NCBI RefSeq assembly: GCF_900110835.1
Contig: NZ_FOJG01000001.1
Coordinates: forward strand, 1-64,000
Source: Chitinophaga arvensicola
GTDB taxonomy: Bacteria; Bacteroidota; Bacteroidia; Chitinophagales; Chitinophagaceae
Reading direction: 5' to 3'
DNA length: 64,000 bases
Shown piece after piece: positions 61,368-64,000 of this stretch. Within the stretch, counting starts at the first letter, position 1. The number at the start of each line of letters is the position of its first letter. Both the position numbers and the translations under genes were made by a program. The notes under the pieces were generated by a model, which did not search any database, had not been told where the DNA came from, and worked only from the letters and a program-made list of their open reading frames with translations.

Positions 61368-62096
61368 CTAAACGGCAGCCTTGTATCTCTTCTCTACTTC
61401 ATCCCAGTTTACTGCATTCCAGAAAGCGTCGATATATTCCGGACGTTTGTTCTGGTGTTTCAGATAGTAAGCGTGTTCCCATACATCGAGTGCCAGGATG
61501 GGTGTGCCTTTATCTTTCACGATGTTATGCATCAGCGGATTGTCCTGGTTAGGGGTATTGATCACCGCCAGTTTCTTGTCGGGAGTAACGATAAGCCATG
61601 CCCAGCCGGATCCGAAAACGGTTTTAGCGGCATCGTTGAATTTTGTCTGGAAAGCTTCCCAGCTTCCGAAGTTGCTGGTAATGGCAGATTTCAGTTTATC
61701 GGAAGGTGTTTTCTTCGTGGGAGACAACAAGGTCCAGAAGAGGGAGTGATTGTAATGTCCGCCGCCGTTGTTGCGGATAGCTTTGTCTTTATCAGTCACT
61801 TTCTTGAGGATCTCCTCCAGTGACAGCGTAGCAAATGCAGTACCCCCCAGGTTATCATTCAGATTTTTCACATAGGCCGCATGATGTTTATCATGGTGAA
61901 TTTCCATGGTGAGTTTATCGATATGAGGTTCCAGGGCATCGTATGCGTAAGGCAGCGCAGGTAATACAAAAGGGGCTTTAGGATCAGTAAAAGCGGGCTG
62001 TCCGGATACATTAGCGGTGGCCAGGCTGCTCAATGGCCCGCTCAGAATGGCGGCGCCGGCAAGACTGGTAAGCTTGAGAAATTCTCTCTTATCCAT
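61368..62096 (-). CDS. exported Fe/Mn superoxide dismutase
   Basis: 242 aa. The N-terminus [18 protein letters not shown] looks like a Tat signal with KR in place of RR. The mature enzyme has the metal ligands His67 (MEIHHDKHH), His117 ([11 protein letters not shown]), Asp204 and His208 ([11 protein letters not shown]). The [11 protein letters not shown] segment is the manganese or cambialistic type rather than the strict iron type. It removes superoxide, here probably in the periplasm; most relatives are cytoplasmic. It is monocistronic. Confidence 0.93.
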   Translation of the reverse strand: MDKREFLKLTSLAGAAILSGPLSSLATANVSGQPAFTDPKAPFVLPALPYAYDALEPHIDKLTMEIHHDKHHAAYVKNLNDNLGGTAFATLSLEEILKKVTDKDKAIRNNGGGHYNHSLFWTLLSPTKKTPSDKLKSAITSNFGSWEAFQTKFNDAAKTVFGSGWAWLIVTPDKKLAVINTPNQDNPLMHNIVKDKGTPILALDVWEHAYYLKHQNKRPEYIDAFWNAVNWDEVEKRYKAAV

Positions 62097-62546
62097 ATTT
62101 ATTAAATTTAATATATATTATTGTATAATAAAGATCGAGTCAGGCGGCGAAAGCCACAAATATTAAACCAAATCTCACTGGTGGGAAGAGATGAAAAGTA
62201 ATATTAAAACTAAGGTAAAAGTATAAAAACAGGAATTTAATATCAAAATAAAGGGAAACTTTTACTTTGTTTTCATATTAAATTACTATTTTACCTTACA
62301 TTCATATCTTGATTACGTGGTTTCATTGTAGTTAATTGTATGATTGCCAGACATATTTATCCCGGGCCCGGCAGGTAGACGAAAATAAGCCTGTTCATTA
62401 ACCCGCCAATACGCCAACATAATAACCGGTTACATTTAATTATTTTATAGCAAATACTTAAGAGCAACTGGAATTGCTTTACACAACGATAATACAGCGT
62501 AAACCAGTGCAAGCAATCCCGGCCCAACCTCGATAAAGCAGGAAAC
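62097..62546. other. intergenic region between sod and the ThiF-like gene
   Basis: 450 bases of AT-rich DNA between divergent genes. I find no exact TAnnTTTG box on either strand, no tRNA and no convincing coding frame. Runs of A/T and near matches (TATCTTGA, TACTTTGT) may hide promoters. Confidence 0.4.
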
Positions 62547-63644
62547 ATGATACAAGATTACCTCAGGAAACAACAGGATGAAAGTAACGACTATAAGCCT
62601 GTTTTTTATGATTTGAAGAATGCACACGACCTTCAGACCTTTGAAACCCTTCTGGAAACCCATCCGCATATCCGTATCAACGATAACATAGATTCCCAGT
62701 TGAGGGAGCTGATGAAAATCAGGAATCCTACCAAACGATTGACTGTGGCCGAATACGATGAAAAAGTGCAGGCGTATCTTGGGGATGTTTCCATGGAAAA
62801 ATTTGGTGTTTGGGTATACTATCCCTGGAACGACCGGCTGGTACACCTGGTAGATGAGGCAGATTTTATAGAGTTGCGCACCAGTCGTAACCAGCATAAA
62901 ATCACTGCAGCGGAAATTGCAGTATTATCCAAAAAGAAAATTGGTATTGTTGGCTTATCCGTTGGGCAATCGATCGCATTAACCCTGGTGATGGAGCGTA
63001 TCTGCGGGGAGCTCCGGCTGGCCGACTTCGACAAACTGGAGCTGACCAACATGAACCGGATCCGTTGTGGCGTTCATAATATACAGGTACCCAAAGTGGT
63101 GATAGCTGCCAGGGAAATAGCGGAACTGGATCCTTTTATCAAGGTAAAGATCTACGGTGATGGTATGACGGAGGCAAATATGGATAGCTTCTTCACGGAA
63201 GACGGCGTACTCGATATTTTTGTGGAAGAATGCGATGGTGTAGATATAAAAATATTAAGCAGAATAAAGGCAAAAGCATTGAAAATCCCTGTAGTCATGG
63301 AAATGAACGACAGGGGAATGATTGATATTGAGCGTTTTGATCTGGAACCGGACAGGCCGCTTATGCACGGTTTGATCCCGGAAGTGAATACTGACACATT
63401 AAAGGGCCTGACAGATGCGGAAAAACTACCTATCTTCAGCCCGATGCTGGCATTGGAAAATGCCTCTGCCCGGATGAAATATTCGCTGGGAGAAATTGGC
63501 AAAACCATTACCACATGGCCGCAGCTGGCCTCTTCAGTGGTACTGGGAGGAGCACTGGTAGCCGATACATGTCGTCGTATAGCCCTGGATCAGTTAAAAA
63601 GTTCAGGCAGGTATTACATAGATTTTGAGCAGTTGATTGTTTAA
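62547..63644 (+). CDS. ThiF/E1-like adenylyltransferase-family protein
   Basis: 365 aa. The N-terminal 125 residues are an unassigned domain (RINDNIDSQLRELMKIRNPT). A ThiF/MoeB/E1 Rossmann domain follows: KKKIGIVGLSVGQSIAL (136-145), then RLADFDKLELTNMNRIRCGV with Asp160, Asn168 and Arg171, and Lys183. These are the residues that bind ATP and adenylate a C-terminal carboxylate. No zinc CxxC pairs are seen. The order resembles the ThiF part of Rv1355c-type proteins. The substrate is unknown; the next gene begins 38 bases downstream, so they probably form an operon that runs past the window. Confidence 0.8.
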   Translation: MIQDYLRKQQDESNDYKPVFYDLKNAHDLQTFETLLETHPHIRINDNIDSQLRELMKIRNPTKRLTVAEYDEKVQAYLGDVSMEKFGVWVYYPWNDRLVHLVDEADFIELRTSRNQHKITAAEIAVLSKKKIGIVGLSVGQSIALTLVMERICGELRLADFDKLELTNMNRIRCGVHNIQVPKVVIAAREIAELDPFIKVKIYGDGMTEANMDSFFTEDGVLDIFVEECDGVDIKILSRIKAKALKIPVVMEMNDRGMIDIERFDLEPDRPLMHGLIPEVNTDTLKGLTDAEKLPIFSPMLALENASARMKYSLGEIGKTITTWPQLASSVVLGGALVADTCRRIALDQLKSSGRYYIDFEQLIV

Positions 63645-63682
63645 CATACTTATGCCTTGTATAAGCGCTATTCCGCAATGTC

Positions 63683-64000
63683 ATGATTAATGTAAGGGTA
63701 TTTAGGGCTCCGGATGATCCTGAGGCTTGCATGAGATTTTACACCGGTCACCTCAAGTTGCTGGAAATTTATTTTGGTATTGCCCAGGTAACATCCGGCA
63801 GCGCTGACTGGATGCAACACGAAAACACGATAGTGATCATTGTTGAGGACGAAACCCGTACCAAAACATATGGTGGAGCACGCGTACAGATTGCTGACGG
63901 CGTGTTACCACTGCCCATTGAAACGGCGATAGGCAAATACGATCCAAAAATATACTCATACGTTAAAAAAGGAAGTGCAGAGATCTGTGGAATGTGGAAT
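63683..64000 (+). CDS. partial protein of unknown function (cut by window end)
   Basis: A frame open from the ATG at 63683 to the edge, 106 codons without stop. It reads INVRVFRAPDDPEACMRFYT, then IVIIVEDETRTKTYGGARVQ, and ends YSYVKKGSAEICGMWN. The FRAPDDPEAC-type opening and GGARVQIADG segment recall acyltransferase-like (GNAT or N-acyl amino acid synthase) proteins, but this is a weak visual match only. It follows the ThiF-like gene by 38 bases and probably belongs to the same operon. Confidence 0.6.
   Translation, partial: MINVRVFRAPDDPEACMRFYTGHLKLLEIYFGIAQVTSGSADWMQHENTIVIIVEDETRTKTYGGARVQIADGVLPLPIETAIGKYDPKIYSYVKKGSAEICGMWN

Overview
The window is chromosomal DNA of a Bacteroidota bacterium, most likely a Chitinophagaceae member close to Chitinophaga. 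The signs are: promoters of the TTTG-N19-TAnnTTTG type in place of -35/-10 boxes; hardly any Shine-Dalgarno sequences; a short (288 aa) primary sigma factor; a TonB-dependent receptor with an N-terminal carboxypeptidase-regulatory-like domain; a two-component-propeller hybrid sensor; and many Bacteroidota-specific DUF families (DUF4476, DUF1835, DUF5706). The genus is my inference. I see no insertion sequence, prophage, integron or CRISPR array; the region reads as mostly core chromosome with a few accessory pockets.

Layout. 1-730: the 5' end of a 16S rRNA gene on the minus strand, its leader and two tandem rRNA promoters. 730-3655: truA, a secreted DUF4476 protein and a biotin carboxyl carrier protein. 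3.8-6.3 kb: an M1 aminopeptidase. 6.4-9.3 kb: a lemA / TPM / TPM / DUF1835 operon. 9.7-10.7 kb: a lone receiver protein, then a decayed minus-strand gene that is not an open frame. 10.9-16.8 kb: an M20 dipeptidase, an S4-domain RNA-binding protein, lysA and a GAF-type protein. 16.9-21.4 kb: a 1217-aa calcineurin-like phosphoesterase fused to an Omp85-type barrel, preceded in an overlapping operon by an SdiA-regulated-like lipoprotein. 21.6-27.3 kb: a five-gene operon of HD/DUF5706 (Pycsar-effector-type) membrane protein, ppk1, secreted thioredoxin, DUF4442 and a beta-CASP metallo-beta-lactamase RNase. 27.3-34.8 kb: propeller histidine kinase, tRNA-Glu, DUF1345 protein, TonB receptor. 34.8-43.5 kb (most accessory-like): divergent SDR/HxlR pair, Tat-type hydrolase, haem/P460 protein, lipoprotein, LytS/LytTR pair, DUF1223, DoxX and two unrecognised proteins. 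43.6-47.7 kb: second tRNA-Glu, gap, pgk and a cation:proton antiporter. 47.8-56 kb: tatA-gatA-lytic transglycosylase, rplS, trmD, rimM, rpsP, ffh and rpoD. 56.3-62.1 kb: START-like protein, unknown protein, LptF/G permease, PAP2 phosphatase, family-39-like glycosyltransferase and an exported superoxide dismutase. 62.5-64 kb: a ThiF/E1-like protein followed by a gene cut by the window end.

How the parts fit. Much of the window is translation and central metabolism (rRNA, two tRNA-Glu, rpsP/rplS/trmD/rimM, gatA, gap, pgk, lysA) with envelope functions (Tat, SRP, Lpt, lytic transglycosylase, PAP2, glycosyltransferase). The parts least explained by known biology are the HD-DUF5706/ppk1/beta-CASP operon, the phosphoesterase-barrel fusion with its lipoprotein, the ThiF pair at the right edge and the orphan pair at 42.0-43.5 kb. 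Many start codons were moved inward from the longest possible frame, because the longest frames begin with TTG/GTG upstream of a clear signal peptide or of the conserved N-terminus.
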